Source: CAVVXX01 sp052389895 (GTDB taxonomy: Bacteria > Pseudomonadota > Alphaproteobacteria > Micropepsales > Micropepsaceae). Taken from it: a stretch of 28,602 nt of DNA. The notes under the pieces were generated by a model. The model saw only the letters and a program-made list of their open reading frames with translations. It had not been told where the DNA came from and searched no databases. Location of the stretch: NCBI GenBank assembly GCA_052389895.1, contig JBQTHM010000038.1, positions 1 to 28,602 of the forward strand, in the 5' to 3' direction. Of the stretch, positions 14,128 to 22,096 are shown one piece after another. The position numbers and the translations under genes were made by a program. The stretch's first letter is position 1, and the number at the start of each line of letters is the position of its first letter.

Positions 14128-14721
14128 TCAATCGCGGTTTCCAGGGAAAAAACTTCCGAAACCGCTAATTCTGCCCCACCGCTGCAAGCGTGTCTCCGTG
14201 AAGTAGCCCTGCCGTCCATAACGATCGCGAAAATCCGTGAAGATTTGCACATTGAGATCGTCGCGCCCGGCGCGCTGGATGACCAGAAACCGTCTCGCGT
14301 AACCGGCATCAAAGCTTGCCGTAACAACGTCCGTATCGCGTGTCCAGCTGCGGCTGCGCCAAAGGAACCCGCCCCAGTCGCTGCCGCCCCAATTTCCCGA
14401 CCACATGGTTCGGTCCACTGAGCTGTAGAGATTGCCTTGTGCGACTTCCCAATCGCAGACGCGCTCGCCACGGCAGAGCCCGAATACGCGAATGGACAAG
14501 CCGTTGCGGTTGGGCGTGATGACTATCCCTGTGATTCCGCTGCTGTCGCGGTCATAGTTCATCCATCTGCCGACAAAATCGAAAGTCGCCGCAGCGGCCG
14601 GCGAAGGCGCGACCATGGTCGCGGCCAGCAACAGAAATAGGAAGCACGAAACAAGCGATCCGATTTTTCGTATCGCAAGCGTTTCGAGCATTGATCGCTT
14701 CGCAATAGGTACCGTTCTCAT
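14128..14721 (-). CDS. Secreted beta-rich protein of unknown function
   Basis: The 197-residue protein starts at ATG 14721 behind GGAGGAAATC; the open frame begins eight codons earlier without a ribosome site. An n-region of about 20 residues and a hydrophobic core SLVSCFLFLLLAATMVA lead to a signal cleavage near AAA-T. The mature part begins FDFVGRWMNYDRDSSGITGIVI, then GLSIRVFGLCRGERVCDWEVAQG, then VVTASFDAGYARRFLVIQ. This order (G-W-x-N, G-x-C-x4-6-C-D-W, F..GYA.R.L) matches a family of exported beta-sandwich or propeller-like proteins known only as hypothetical. The two cysteines near residue 90 probably pair. It may be co-transcribed with the EF-hand gene downstream. Confidence 0.75.
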   Translation of the reverse strand: MRTVPIAKRSMLETLAIRKIGSLVSCFLFLLLAATMVAPSPAAAATFDFVGRWMNYDRDSSGITGIVITPNRNGLSIRVFGLCRGERVCDWEVAQGNLYSSVDRTMWSGNWGGSDWGGFLWRSRSWTRDTDVVTASFDAGYARRFLVIQRAGRDDLNVQIFTDFRDRYGRQGYFTETRLQRWGRISGFGSFFPGNRD

Positions 14722-14926
14722 GATTTCCTCCCGCACTGAATCCACCTCACCTGTGATGGGCTGACGCGCATCTTATCCCATACGAAGTGCACGCCGGTAG
14801 AAGCCTATATTCAGGCCGGAACCGCTTGCTCGCCGTCACCTTTCCAGCGTGGGTGCGAGGGTCTGAACGGCAGATGAACGCCGCCCTAAGTGAGGCATGG
14901 CAGCGGTGAAAACAGAAGTGAACCGT

Positions 14927-15304
14927 TCAGGATCGTCTCCTGCCCGAAATGTCGACGATCGTACGGAACCCGCCGTAACTCATTCGTTTCATGTCGAAAG
15001 GAATTTTCTTGCCTTTCATCATGTTTTTGATGCGGAGGTCTTTCATCACTTGGGCGTTTACGCGGTCGCGGTGCGCCCTGGATTTGTAGACAATCCAGGA
15101 AAAGACAACGGTTTCACCGCGCTTGGTCTTGGTCAGGCGCGGAAAAGGCCGGCCCATCTTCGTATTCAGATTGTCGCCGACGCATTCGCGGAACTCCAGC
15201 GCGCCGTACTCACGCCAGATTTTCCCCGCCGCAGCGGCCATGCGGCGATAGCCGGCAACGCTCTTCTTGGGAACAACCAGCACGAACCCGTCTACATATG
15301 CCAC
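14927..15304 (-). CDS. DUF1428 family protein (YbaA-like)
   Basis: The product has 125 residues, the usual length. The family signature is clear: MAYVDGFVLVVPKKSVAGYRRMA at the N-terminus, GALEFRECVGDNL, and then VVFSWIVYKSRAHRDRVNAQVMKD. These are dimeric alpha+beta (ferredoxin-like) cytosolic proteins without an assigned reaction. The start is GTG at 15304, behind AGGAGCAGGAC; the nearby ATG is out of frame. Only 9 bp separate it from the osmC-like gene, so the two form an operon, which suggests a role in the same stress response. Confidence 0.9.
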   Translation of the reverse strand: MAYVDGFVLVVPKKSVAGYRRMAAAAGKIWREYGALEFRECVGDNLNTKMGRPFPRLTKTKRGETVVFSWIVYKSRAHRDRVNAQVMKDLRIKNMMKGKKIPFDMKRMSYGGFRTIVDISGRRRS

Positions 15305-15313
15305 GTCCTGCTC

Positions 15314-15742
15314 CTACTGGTTGAGCTTTGCGGAAAGCGTGATTTTGGTGGCGGCAAGCGCCTTGGATACCGGGCAGTCGCGTTTCGCGCCCTCGGCATG
15401 CTCCTGAAATTGCGCACTCGTGATCTCGGGCACCTCGCCTTCCGTGTCGAGATGGATTTCGGTTATGCCGAATCCGGCATCCGTTTTGTCTAGCGTGACA
15501 ATAGCCTTGGTACGGATGCGCTTGGGTGAGAATCCCGCCCGGCCCAGCGCAGCAGAGAGCGCCATAGAGAAGCAGCCGGCATGCGCCGCACCGATGAGTT
15601 CCTCGGGATTGGTACCCTTGTCGTTTTCGAAGCGCGTGCCGAATGAGTAGGCGCCCTGGAATGCGCCGCTCCCGAGCATCATTTGGCCCGAGCCGTCTTT
15701 CAGACCGCCGCGCCATTCCGCCGTTGCCGTTCGCTGCATCAT
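15314..15742 (-). CDS. OsmC-family peroxiredoxin
   Basis: OsmC proteins reduce organic hydroperoxides with a pair of cysteines and are induced by osmotic, oxidative or stationary-phase stress. The 142-residue product carries both: Cys57 in GAAHAGCFSMAL and Cys123 in KRDCPVSKAL. It also has the N-terminal TAEWRGGLKDGSG typical of the OsmC (rather than Ohr) branch, and NPEELIGAAHA with the conserved glutamate. ATG 15742 follows an AGGAGG site. A GGAAC-N16-TGTT element 44 bp upstream is one base off the EcfG consensus. DUF1428 follows 9 bp downstream. Confidence 0.93.
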   Translation of the reverse strand: MMQRTATAEWRGGLKDGSGQMMLGSGAFQGAYSFGTRFENDKGTNPEELIGAAHAGCFSMALSAALGRAGFSPKRIRTKAIVTLDKTDAGFGITEIHLDTEGEVPEITSAQFQEHAEGAKRDCPVSKALAATKITLSAKLNQ

Positions 15743-15785
15743 GTTGACCTCCTCGCGAAATCCCCTTCGATTTCCAGCGTATTAC

Positions 15786-15810
15786 AACACCCGTCCCGGA
15801 TTACGGTTCC
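15786..15810 (-). promoter_or_regulatory. Near-consensus EcfG-type promoter for the osmC operon
   Basis: The minus strand reads GGAAC, 16 bp, TGTT. The -35 is perfect and the -10 differs by one base from CGTT. Position and target gene class fit a general-stress promoter. It overlaps the GTCCCGG/CCGGGAC hairpin at 15793-15815, so one of the two readings may be coincidental. Confidence 0.4.
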
Positions 15811-15815
15811 GGGAC
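15793..15815 (-). terminator. Hairpin after the CPBP protease gene
   Basis: GTCCCGG and CCGGGAC form a 7-bp stem around a 9-nt loop, about 30 bp past the stop of the minus-strand CPBP gene. There is no strong T-tract, so this is a weak terminator call. Confidence 0.35.
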
Positions 15816-15846
15816 TGCACGTCAGCAAATTCCGTAATTACGCGTA

Positions 15847-16536
15847 TCAAGCGTAGTTCCAGACCACGTAAAAGTACGCAAACCTTGTCGCATCATAGAG
15901 TCCATGACCGATGACCAGCGGCCACAAGTTGCGGCCAGTTGCCAACAGCACAAGTGCGAGAACAACGCTGAGGGCGCCGGTGTAGGCCATGCCGTAGACG
16001 CCCTGATGGACATGCGCAAGAGCAAAAAGGATTCCTTGTGCGAGCGCGCCCAGCAGCCAGGCCGGTGTCGTCGCGCCAAACATGTGGGCAACACGGTGCA
16101 TGACAAAACCGCGAAACGTCACCTCCTCGTAAAGTCCCGCGCCGCCGAACGCGTACGCGACCATCAACGCCAGACCGGCAAAATCGCCCCTGAGATAAGA
16201 GCGCAGATTATCGAGATTGCGAACGAAGCCAGCGGCTTCCGTCGCCGCGGCAATGACCCAGAGCGCTGCGGCAATGGCTACGCCAAGAAGCACCGTATTT
16301 GTTACATTGCCGAATGCGCCCAGGCCGATATCAGCGAAGCGCTGGCCGCGAAGGCGAAGCAATATCCATATGACGCCTAGGGAGAGAAGAGGAACGGCGA
16401 ATAGGGGTGTGAAAGCGTTTTCGTCCGTCTTCGGCAGAAACAGCTCAAGCCCAAACCCGATCGCAACGCTAAAGGCCGCAATCACGATTATGTCGAGGAG
16501 GTTTCTTGAAATCGCTGTCGTACGGAAAAATGGCAT
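15847..16536 (-). CDS. CPBP family intramembrane glutamic endopeptidase (CAAX protease-like)
   Basis: This is a polytopic membrane protein with about seven to eight hydrophobic helices. From ATG 16536 (229 residues) the catalytic motifs are E137-E138-x3-R142 in YEEVTFRGF, His175 in FALAHVHQG and His211-x3-Asp215 in GHGLYDATR. That is the complete ABI/CPBP set related to Rce1. Bacterial members can process peptides or act in stress and immunity, and no substrate is suggested here. The open frame could also begin at 16620, where it would share a CATG with the start of the divergent small gene; I prefer 16536, just before the first helix. No strong ribosome site helps decide. Confidence 0.88.
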   Translation of the reverse strand: MPFFRTTAISRNLLDIIVIAAFSVAIGFGLELFLPKTDENAFTPLFAVPLLSLGVIWILLRLRGQRFADIGLGAFGNVTNTVLLGVAIAAALWVIAAATEAAGFVRNLDNLRSYLRGDFAGLALMVAYAFGGAGLYEEVTFRGFVMHRVAHMFGATTPAWLLGALAQGILFALAHVHQGVYGMAYTGALSVVLALVLLATGRNLWPLVIGHGLYDATRFAYFYVVWNYA

Positions 16537-16618
16537 GCAGACCAGATGTTTGGAAACTGTGCGAACATTCGTAAACGGTTCTGGTATTGTGGCAAGCGTA
16601 AACCAGCGTTCGTTAGTC

Positions 16619-16771
16619 ATGATCAGGAAGCTGAAATCCGGTGGTTACCGGCTGTACTCCCGCAAGAAGGACCCCAAAACAGGCAAGCGGCGCAATCTTG
16701 GCACGTTCAAAACGCGCGCCGAGGCGTTGCAGCATGAGCGAGCGGTCCAGTTTTTCAAACGCCGCCGTTAG
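16619..16771 (+). CDS. Small basic conserved protein
   Basis: The 50-residue product (MIRKLKSGGYRLYSRKKD..., then GKRRNLGTFKTRAEALQHE, ending in basic residues) closely resembles a short protein found in many proteobacteria with the same order of motifs: YRLYSRKK, NLGTFKTR and HEREVQFFK. It is strongly basic and likely binds nucleic acid, but no function is established to my knowledge. The ATG at 16619 is inside a CATG shared with the upstream-most possible start of the CPBP gene. The ribosome site is weak. Confidence 0.75.
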   Translation: MIRKLKSGGYRLYSRKKDPKTGKRRNLGTFKTRAEALQHERAVQFFKRRR

Positions 16772-16881
16772 CAGGCGCCAAGCGACCTTCGATCCGTCCA
16801 CCTCTCGCCGATGAGCAACTTTCCATACACGCAGCCGCGAAACCCGCTATTGTGTGGCGGGAATGGCTGCCGGGAAGCGGC

Positions 16882-19464
16882 GTGGTCCGAATCCTGAAGA
16901 AAAAACACTGTCTGTGGCGCAACATCTACGCGCCGAGGCCCGTATTCTACGCGCGCCTTGCGCTTGACGAGGCCGCCTCCTGGCGGGCCGAATCCCTTTC
17001 CCAGGCCTTGCTCGAAATCCTGCGGACGAAGCTCGACGGTTTCGCCGTCGATCCGAATTCAGACGCGGCGCAACTGGTGGCCGAAACCGCGCAGCGGTTC
17101 CAACTCGTCGGCGATGTGACGCCCGCGGTATGCGGCGTGCATTCCCGCGACGCGGAAAAGAATGAAGCAACGCTCTTTTTTGCCGCGATGGACCCGTTCT
17201 TGGCCGAATTATCTCTTCTCTACACGGTGCAAATGGCAAGCGCCTTCGCGGGCAGCGCCATAGGGGAAGCCGCACTGATCGGCGCGCTCGACCGTTGCCT
17301 GGAAAGGCTTGCGAACGCCGCGTTGGATCAAACGACGAGGCTTATGATCGAAGAGGCCGAGCGCCGCGACATCCCATGGTTCCGCGTAAGCGCGATGACA
17401 CGCCACGTTCAACTCGGGCAGGGCGAGCGGCTGCGCCGCATCTTTGAAACACTGCGCACACTCGAATCGCCGATCGGCCTCGATCTTTCGCGCGACAAGC
17501 TGCTTACGTTCCACGTACTTGGCCAACTGCAGCTACCTGTGGGCCGGTTCTCGCCCGTAAGAGACGTCGAGACCGCTATCGCCGCGGCGGCAAAGATTGG
17601 CTACCCGATCGTGCTAAAACCGGTGCAGGGCAAGAAGGGCCGGCGGGTTTTCGCCAATATCCGCAACGCAGAGGAACTGCGTGCTATTATTGAGCGCATC
17701 GGCGACGTGCGGCACTTCCTGCTGCAGAGTTTCTTTCCTGGCGACGACCACCGCATTCTGATCGTGGACGGGAAATTCGTCGCCGCCGCGCGCCGTATTC
17801 CCGCGGGTGTAACCGGAGACGGGCAACGCACGATCGCTCAACTCGTCGAGGACGCCAACAGGGACCCCCGCCGCGGGACCGGATTCACAAAACTCATGAA
17901 TCGGATTGCACTCGACGCCGAGGCGGAACGCATTCTGCGTGCACAGACCAGGTCGAAGGACAGCATACCCGCGGCGGGCGAATATGTTCGGCTTCGTTCC
18001 ACCGCGAACGTTTCGACTGGTGGTACCGCAATCGACGTGACCGGCATCATTCATCCCGACAATGTCCGCGCCGCGGTACGCGCCGCCCGGGCGCTCGAGC
18101 TCACCGTCGCGGGCGTGGATTTTATCTCGCCGGACATATCCAGATCCTGGCGCGAGGCCGGCGGGGGCATCTGCGAGGTGAACTCCATCGTCGGTCTGCG
18201 TCCGCACCAGCTTGCCAGTCCGGATATCGATGTCGCCGGCCCGCTGATCGAGACGATTTACCCGGCGCGCAGCAACGGGCGAATTCCCACGGCGATGATC
18301 ACGGGCACAAAAGGAAAATCGACGACCACAAAAATGCTGTGCGCGATGCTTGCGAGCGCCGGGCACACCGTGGGGGGCGTAACGACCGATGGAGTCACCA
18401 TTGGCGGCGAAGAAGTCGCCATCGGCGACTACGCGGGCAACACGGGTGCCGTGATCGTCATGCGCGAGCCCACCGTTACGGCGGCGGCGCTGGAAGCCGC
18501 ACGCGGCGGACTTATCAAAGGCGGCATGTATCTCGACTGGTGCAATGTCGCGGCGCTGACAAACGTCTCGCGCGAACAGGTTGGAATTGATGGCATCAAC
18601 ACCGTCGAAGATATGGCGGCGCTGAAGCGCAAAGTTCTTGAGGCCGCAAGAGACGCGGTTGTCCTCAACGCGGACAATCAATACTGTCTCGAGATGGTGC
18701 CGGACTTCGCAAAGCGGCTGCGGATGATCCTTTTCTCCATGGATCCCGCGTGCGAACCGATAGGTGCACACATCACCGCCGGCGGCCATGCATTCGTTCT
18801 CAACGGAACTGTCATTGAGATGCGCACGAATGCCGATTGCGTGCCCCTGATTGATATCGCCGATATGCCCTCGACGATGAACGGCGTCATCCGGATCAAT
18901 GCAGCAAACGCCATGGCGGCGGCGGGCCTGGCGTTGGGCCTCGGCGTATCCTTCGAGCACATGCGTGAGGGCCTGCGGCGTTACGACAATTCGCTCGAAA
19001 GCTCCGGGTGCAGGTTCACCTTGGTCAACGGCTTTCCTTTCAAGATCATGTTTGACCGCGCGGCTCAGGCCGAGGCGCTGGTGAATGTGATGCCCGTTGT
19101 TGCCTCGTTTCCTGTCACTGGAAAGCGCATTTGCGTCCTCTCCAAAGCCGGCAACCGGCCCGACTGGAGCTTCCGGGAAGCGGCGAGCGCCGTTGCCGGG
19201 AACTTTGACCACTATCTCTGCTTCGACCGACTGCGCTACCGCCGTGGGAGGAAGCCGGGAGAAATCGCCAACACTCTGGCGCAGGCGCTGAAAGAGGCCA
19301 ATATCGGCCCAGAATGTATTTCGGTCGCAGAAACCACCGAAGAGGCCGCGAGCGCGCTTTTTCGCATGGCGGCACCGGACGACTTTGCTGTCGTTTTCTG
19401 CGCCGAGGCGCATGGCTTCGTCGAAAAATTTCGCGCTGCCCTTTCGCCAGGCAAGGGAACATAG
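16882..19464 (+). CDS. Cyanophycin synthetase-like ATP-grasp/Mur ligase enzyme
   Basis: The 860-residue enzyme has the full CphA layout. An N-terminal domain (about 1-190) includes a HVQLGQGERL segment. An ATP-grasp domain follows (about 200-460), with SRDKLLTF, IVLKPVQGKKGRRV, DHRILIVDGKFVAAARRIPAGVTGDG, STGGTAIDVT and GGGICEVNS. The C-terminal Mur-ligase half begins with P-loop GTKGKST (475-481), then EAARGGLIKGGMYLDWC. CphA makes multi-L-arginyl-poly-L-aspartate granules without a ribosome. Two motifs differ from the usual enzyme: the P-loop is GTKGKST rather than GTNGKTT, and the D-H-L segment after TNVS reads E565-Q566-V. No cyanophycinase or isoaspartyl dipeptidase gene is in the window, so the product may be cyanophycin or another peptide polymer. 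The start is uncertain: GTG 16882 (VRILKKKHCL, family-like) or GTG 16852. Confidence 0.88.
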   Translation: MVRILKKKHCLWRNIYAPRPVFYARLALDEAASWRAESLSQALLEILRTKLDGFAVDPNSDAAQLVAETAQRFQLVGDVTPAVCGVHSRDAEKNEATLFFAAMDPFLAELSLLYTVQMASAFAGSAIGEAALIGALDRCLERLANAALDQTTRLMIEEAERRDIPWFRVSAMTRHVQLGQGERLRRIFETLRTLESPIGLDLSRDKLLTFHVLGQLQLPVGRFSPVRDVETAIAAAAKIGYPIVLKPVQGKKGRRVFANIRNAEELRAIIERIGDVRHFLLQSFFPGDDHRILIVDGKFVAAARRIPAGVTGDGQRTIAQLVEDANRDPRRGTGFTKLMNRIALDAEAERILRAQTRSKDSIPAAGEYVRLRSTANVSTGGTAIDVTGIIHPDNVRAAVRAARALELTVAGVDFISPDISRSWREAGGGICEVNSIVGLRPHQLASPDIDVAGPLIETIYPARSNGRIPTAMITGTKGKSTTTKMLCAMLASAGHTVGGVTTDGVTIGGEEVAIGDYAGNTGAVIVMREPTVTAAALEAARGGLIKGGMYLDWCNVAALTNVSREQVGIDGINTVEDMAALKRKVLEAARDAVVLNADNQYCLEMVPDFAKRLRMILFSMDPACEPIGAHITAGGHAFVLNGTVIEMRTNADCVPLIDIADMPSTMNGVIRINAANAMAAAGLALGLGVSFEHMREGLRRYDNSLESSGCRFTLVNGFPFKIMFDRAAQAEALVNVMPVVASFPVTGKRICVLSKAGNRPDWSFREAASAVAGNFDHYLCFDRLRYRRGRKPGEIANTLAQALKEANIGPECISVAETTEEAASALFRMAAPDDFAVVFCAEAHGFVEKFRAALSPGKGT

Positions 19465-19590
19465 CGATTGCCTGAAAATTTCCGAAATTGCCGTGCAGTG
19501 CAAAACCCTTGAAGGCCGCCCCGATACGCGCGCAAAATGGCCTCCCTGACGCGAGGCAGGGCAAGGGAATAACGGCGCACCGGTTACGAC

Positions 19591-20121
19591 ATGGCTAGCA
19601 TGGACAACGCGGGCGGCGGCACGCCGTCCGGCGCGGCGCCCAGGAAGGGCACCGTCAAATGGTTCAATCCCACAAAAGGCTTTGGCTTCATCACGCTTGA
19701 CGACGGGCAAGACGCATTTTGCCATGCGTCCGCTCTCAGCAATCTGCAATCGCAGAATCTACCGCAGGGCGCGACCGTCATGTGCGAAGTGCAAAACGGC
19801 CCGCGCGGGATGCAGGTAACAAACGTTCAGAGCGTGGATCTTTCCACGGCCGAGGTGCAGCCCATGCGCGCGCCCCGGCCCATGCGCGAACGGCCGCCCG
19901 GCGGCCCGCCCGGCCCCATGGGCGACGGCAAGGTCAAGTTCTTCAATGAGCAAAAAGGCTTCGGGTTTGTCGTGCCCGACAATGGCGGCCCGGACGTGTA
20001 CATCCATGCCAGCGCGCTCAGGCGTTCGAATATTCCGACGCTGGCGCCCGAGCAGCGCATCCGTTTCTCGACACGGCAGGGCATGAAGGGCGTCGAAGTC
20101 GACCGGATCGAATTGATCTGA
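19591..20121 (+). CDS. Double cold-shock-domain RNA-binding protein
   Basis: The 176-residue protein carries two cold-shock domains. The first is at about 19-82: GTVKWFNPTKGFGFI with RNP-1, DAFCHASAL with RNP-2. The second is at about 112-175: GKVKFFNEQKGFGFVV, DVYIHASAL. An Arg/Pro/Gly-rich linker (about 90-110) joins them. Such tandem proteins are frequent in alphaproteobacteria and bind single-stranded RNA, melting structure during growth changes or cold. Starts at 19591 or 19600 are equally possible; no strong ribosome site is seen. Its stop codon directly abuts the stop of the convergent ABC transporter gene, leaving no room for a separate terminator. Confidence 0.93.
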   Translation: MASMDNAGGGTPSGAAPRKGTVKWFNPTKGFGFITLDDGQDAFCHASALSNLQSQNLPQGATVMCEVQNGPRGMQVTNVQSVDLSTAEVQPMRAPRPMRERPPGGPPGPMGDGKVKFFNEQKGFGFVVPDNGGPDVYIHASALRRSNIPTLAPEQRIRFSTRQGMKGVEVDRIELI

Positions 20122-22008
20122 CTATTCCGCCGCGCTGGCAGCCACACGCGCGATATCGGGACCGACGTCGGGATCGCCGGCAGCCGCCTCGAGGCGCTCG
20201 CGCACTTCGGCCGCTTCCTTCTGCTTGTTCCACATCGCAGCATACGCGCCGCCACGCGCCACCAGCTCGGCGTGCCGGCCGCGTTCGATGATTTCGCCAT
20301 GGTCGAGCACGAGGATTTCGTCGGCATCAACCACGGTGGATAGGCGGTGGGCGATGACCAGCGTGGTCCGATTCCTTGCGACCGCTTTCAGGGCGGACTG
20401 GATTTCACGCTCGGTATGGGTGTCGAGCGCCGATGTGGCCTCGTCCAAGAGAAGAATGGGCGGATCTTTCAATAGCGTGCGGGCAATAGCGACGCGCTGT
20501 TTTTCGCCGCCCGAAAGTTTCAGACCCCGTTCGCCCACCATGGTCTCGTAGCCCTGAGGCAATTCCCGAATGAACGTATCGATTTGAGCGAGGCGGGCCG
20601 CTTCCGCGATTTCCGGCACGCCGGCACCGATGCGCCCGTAGGCGATGTTGTAAAGGATCGTATCGTTGAAAAGTACGGTGTCCTGCGGAACGATACCAAT
20701 GGCTGCGCGCAGGCTGGCTTGTGTCACGTCGCGAATGTCCTGGCTGTCAATGGATACCTTCCCCGACTGAATGTCGTAAAAGCGATAAAGGATGCGCGAG
20801 ACCGTGGACTTGCCTGCGCCGGACGGGCCCACGATGGCAACCGTTTTGCCTGCCGGCACGCGAAAGGAAAGGCCCTTCAAAATGACGCGGTCCGGCTCAT
20901 AAGCGAAAACAACATTTTCGAAACGGATTTCTCCTTTGCTGACCAGAAGCGGAGTCGCGTCCAGCTTGTCGGCAATTTCCTGCGGCTTGCGCAGCAGGCC
21001 GAACATGGCCTCCATGTCGGCCAGGGCCTGACTGATTTCGCGATAAAGCGTCCCCATCAAATTGAGCGGACGCTGCAGTTGAATGAGATAGGCCGTGGCC
21101 ACCACGAAATCGCCGAGCTTAAGCGTGCCGTTCTTAATGCCGACCGCGGAGAGAATCATTATGACGGCAAGGCCGAGCGCAATAATGACCTGCTGGCCGA
21201 CATTGAGAAGCGCCAGCGACATCATGGATTTTACCGAGGCATCGGCATAACGCGAGATGGACGCGTCGAAGCGGCGTGTTTCGTGCCTTTCGGCGTTGAA
21301 GTACTTGACCGTCTCGTAATTAAGCAGGCTGTCGACCGCCTTCGTATTCGCGTCGGCGTCGCTGTCGTTCATCTGGCGGCGGAAGCGGATGCGCCAGCGT
21401 GTGATGGCAAACGAATAATAGGTATAAAGCACAATCATCGTGACATTCGCGGCAACGAACCAGATGTCGAATTTCCAAAAGAGCACGATGCAAACTAGCG
21501 TGAACTCGAGAACGGTCGGAAAAATGAGGAAGATTCCGTATGTCAGCAGCGTGTCTATGCCTTTCACGCCCCGGTCGATGACGCGTGAAAGCCCGCCCGT
21601 GCGCCGTTCGAGATGAAAGCGCAGGCTGAGCGCATGCAGATGCACGAATGTTTGCACCGCCACCTGGCGCACGGCGTGATATGACACCCTGGCAAAGACG
21701 GAATTGCGCACCTCGTTGAAAGCCGAGGCCATGGCGCTAGCCACGGCATAGGCGATAATCAGCGCCACGGCGGTGGCGATAGCGATGGTTAGCGGATCCT
21801 GTTTCAGCGTGTCGATCACCATCCCGTTCAGGATGGGAACGACAACGATGATGATTTTTCCGAGAACAAGCGCGACAACGGAAAGCACGACACGCATGCG
21901 AAGATCGGGCCGGTCTTTTGGCCAAAGGTAGGGAAAGATGGACCACAGCGGGCGCAGGCTCGGCGCGCCTTCACCATGCTCCTCGAGCAATGTGTACTGG
22001 GTGGACAT
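20122..22008 (-). CDS. Atm1-type ABC exporter (fused permease and ATPase)
   Basis: This is a 628-residue half-transporter that works as a homodimer in the inner membrane. Residues 40-340 hold six helices and Atm1/ABCB7 hallmarks such as DSLLNYETVKYFNAE (226-240) and RGVKGIDTLLTYG. The ATPase has Walker A GPSGAGKS (394-401), Q-loop VPQDTVLF, signature LSGGEK (498-503), Walker B with DEATSALD (to 529) and H-loop AHRLST. Characterised Atm1 proteins export glutathione-linked sulfur or metal-thiol species connected to Fe-S assembly and heavy-metal tolerance. That substrate is known for the family and inferred here. A 50-residue cytosolic N-terminus precedes the first helix. The gene diverges from the LOG gene and converges with the cold-shock gene. 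Confidence 0.92.
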   Translation of the reverse strand: MSTQYTLLEEHGEGAPSLRPLWSIFPYLWPKDRPDLRMRVVLSVVALVLGKIIIVVVPILNGMVIDTLKQDPLTIAIATAVALIIAYAVASAMASAFNEVRNSVFARVSYHAVRQVAVQTFVHLHALSLRFHLERRTGGLSRVIDRGVKGIDTLLTYGIFLIFPTVLEFTLVCIVLFWKFDIWFVAANVTMIVLYTYYSFAITRWRIRFRRQMNDSDADANTKAVDSLLNYETVKYFNAERHETRRFDASISRYADASVKSMMSLALLNVGQQVIIALGLAVIMILSAVGIKNGTLKLGDFVVATAYLIQLQRPLNLMGTLYREISQALADMEAMFGLLRKPQEIADKLDATPLLVSKGEIRFENVVFAYEPDRVILKGLSFRVPAGKTVAIVGPSGAGKSTVSRILYRFYDIQSGKVSIDSQDIRDVTQASLRAAIGIVPQDTVLFNDTILYNIAYGRIGAGVPEIAEAARLAQIDTFIRELPQGYETMVGERGLKLSGGEKQRVAIARTLLKDPPILLLDEATSALDTHTEREIQSALKAVARNRTTLVIAHRLSTVVDADEILVLDHGEIIERGRHAELVARGGAYAAMWNKQKEAAEVRERLEAAAGDPDVGPDIARVAASAAE

Positions 22009-22096
22009 TTGCTCTTACTCTCGCCCCAATTGGTATCTAGAAAGCACGTGGCAGCGGTTCAATCCCACCGATGAAAACGGTTCACAATAGAGCACC

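Noticed and set aside
16537..16620. Upstream start for the CPBP protease at 16620
   Set aside because: It would share a CATG with the start of the divergent small gene and adds 28 residues before the first helix without a ribosome site. It is not fully excluded.
17614..19749. 711-codon minus-strand frame opposite the CphA-like gene
   Set aside because: It is a GC-driven shadow with no recognisable motif. The plus strand has an unbroken two-domain enzyme.
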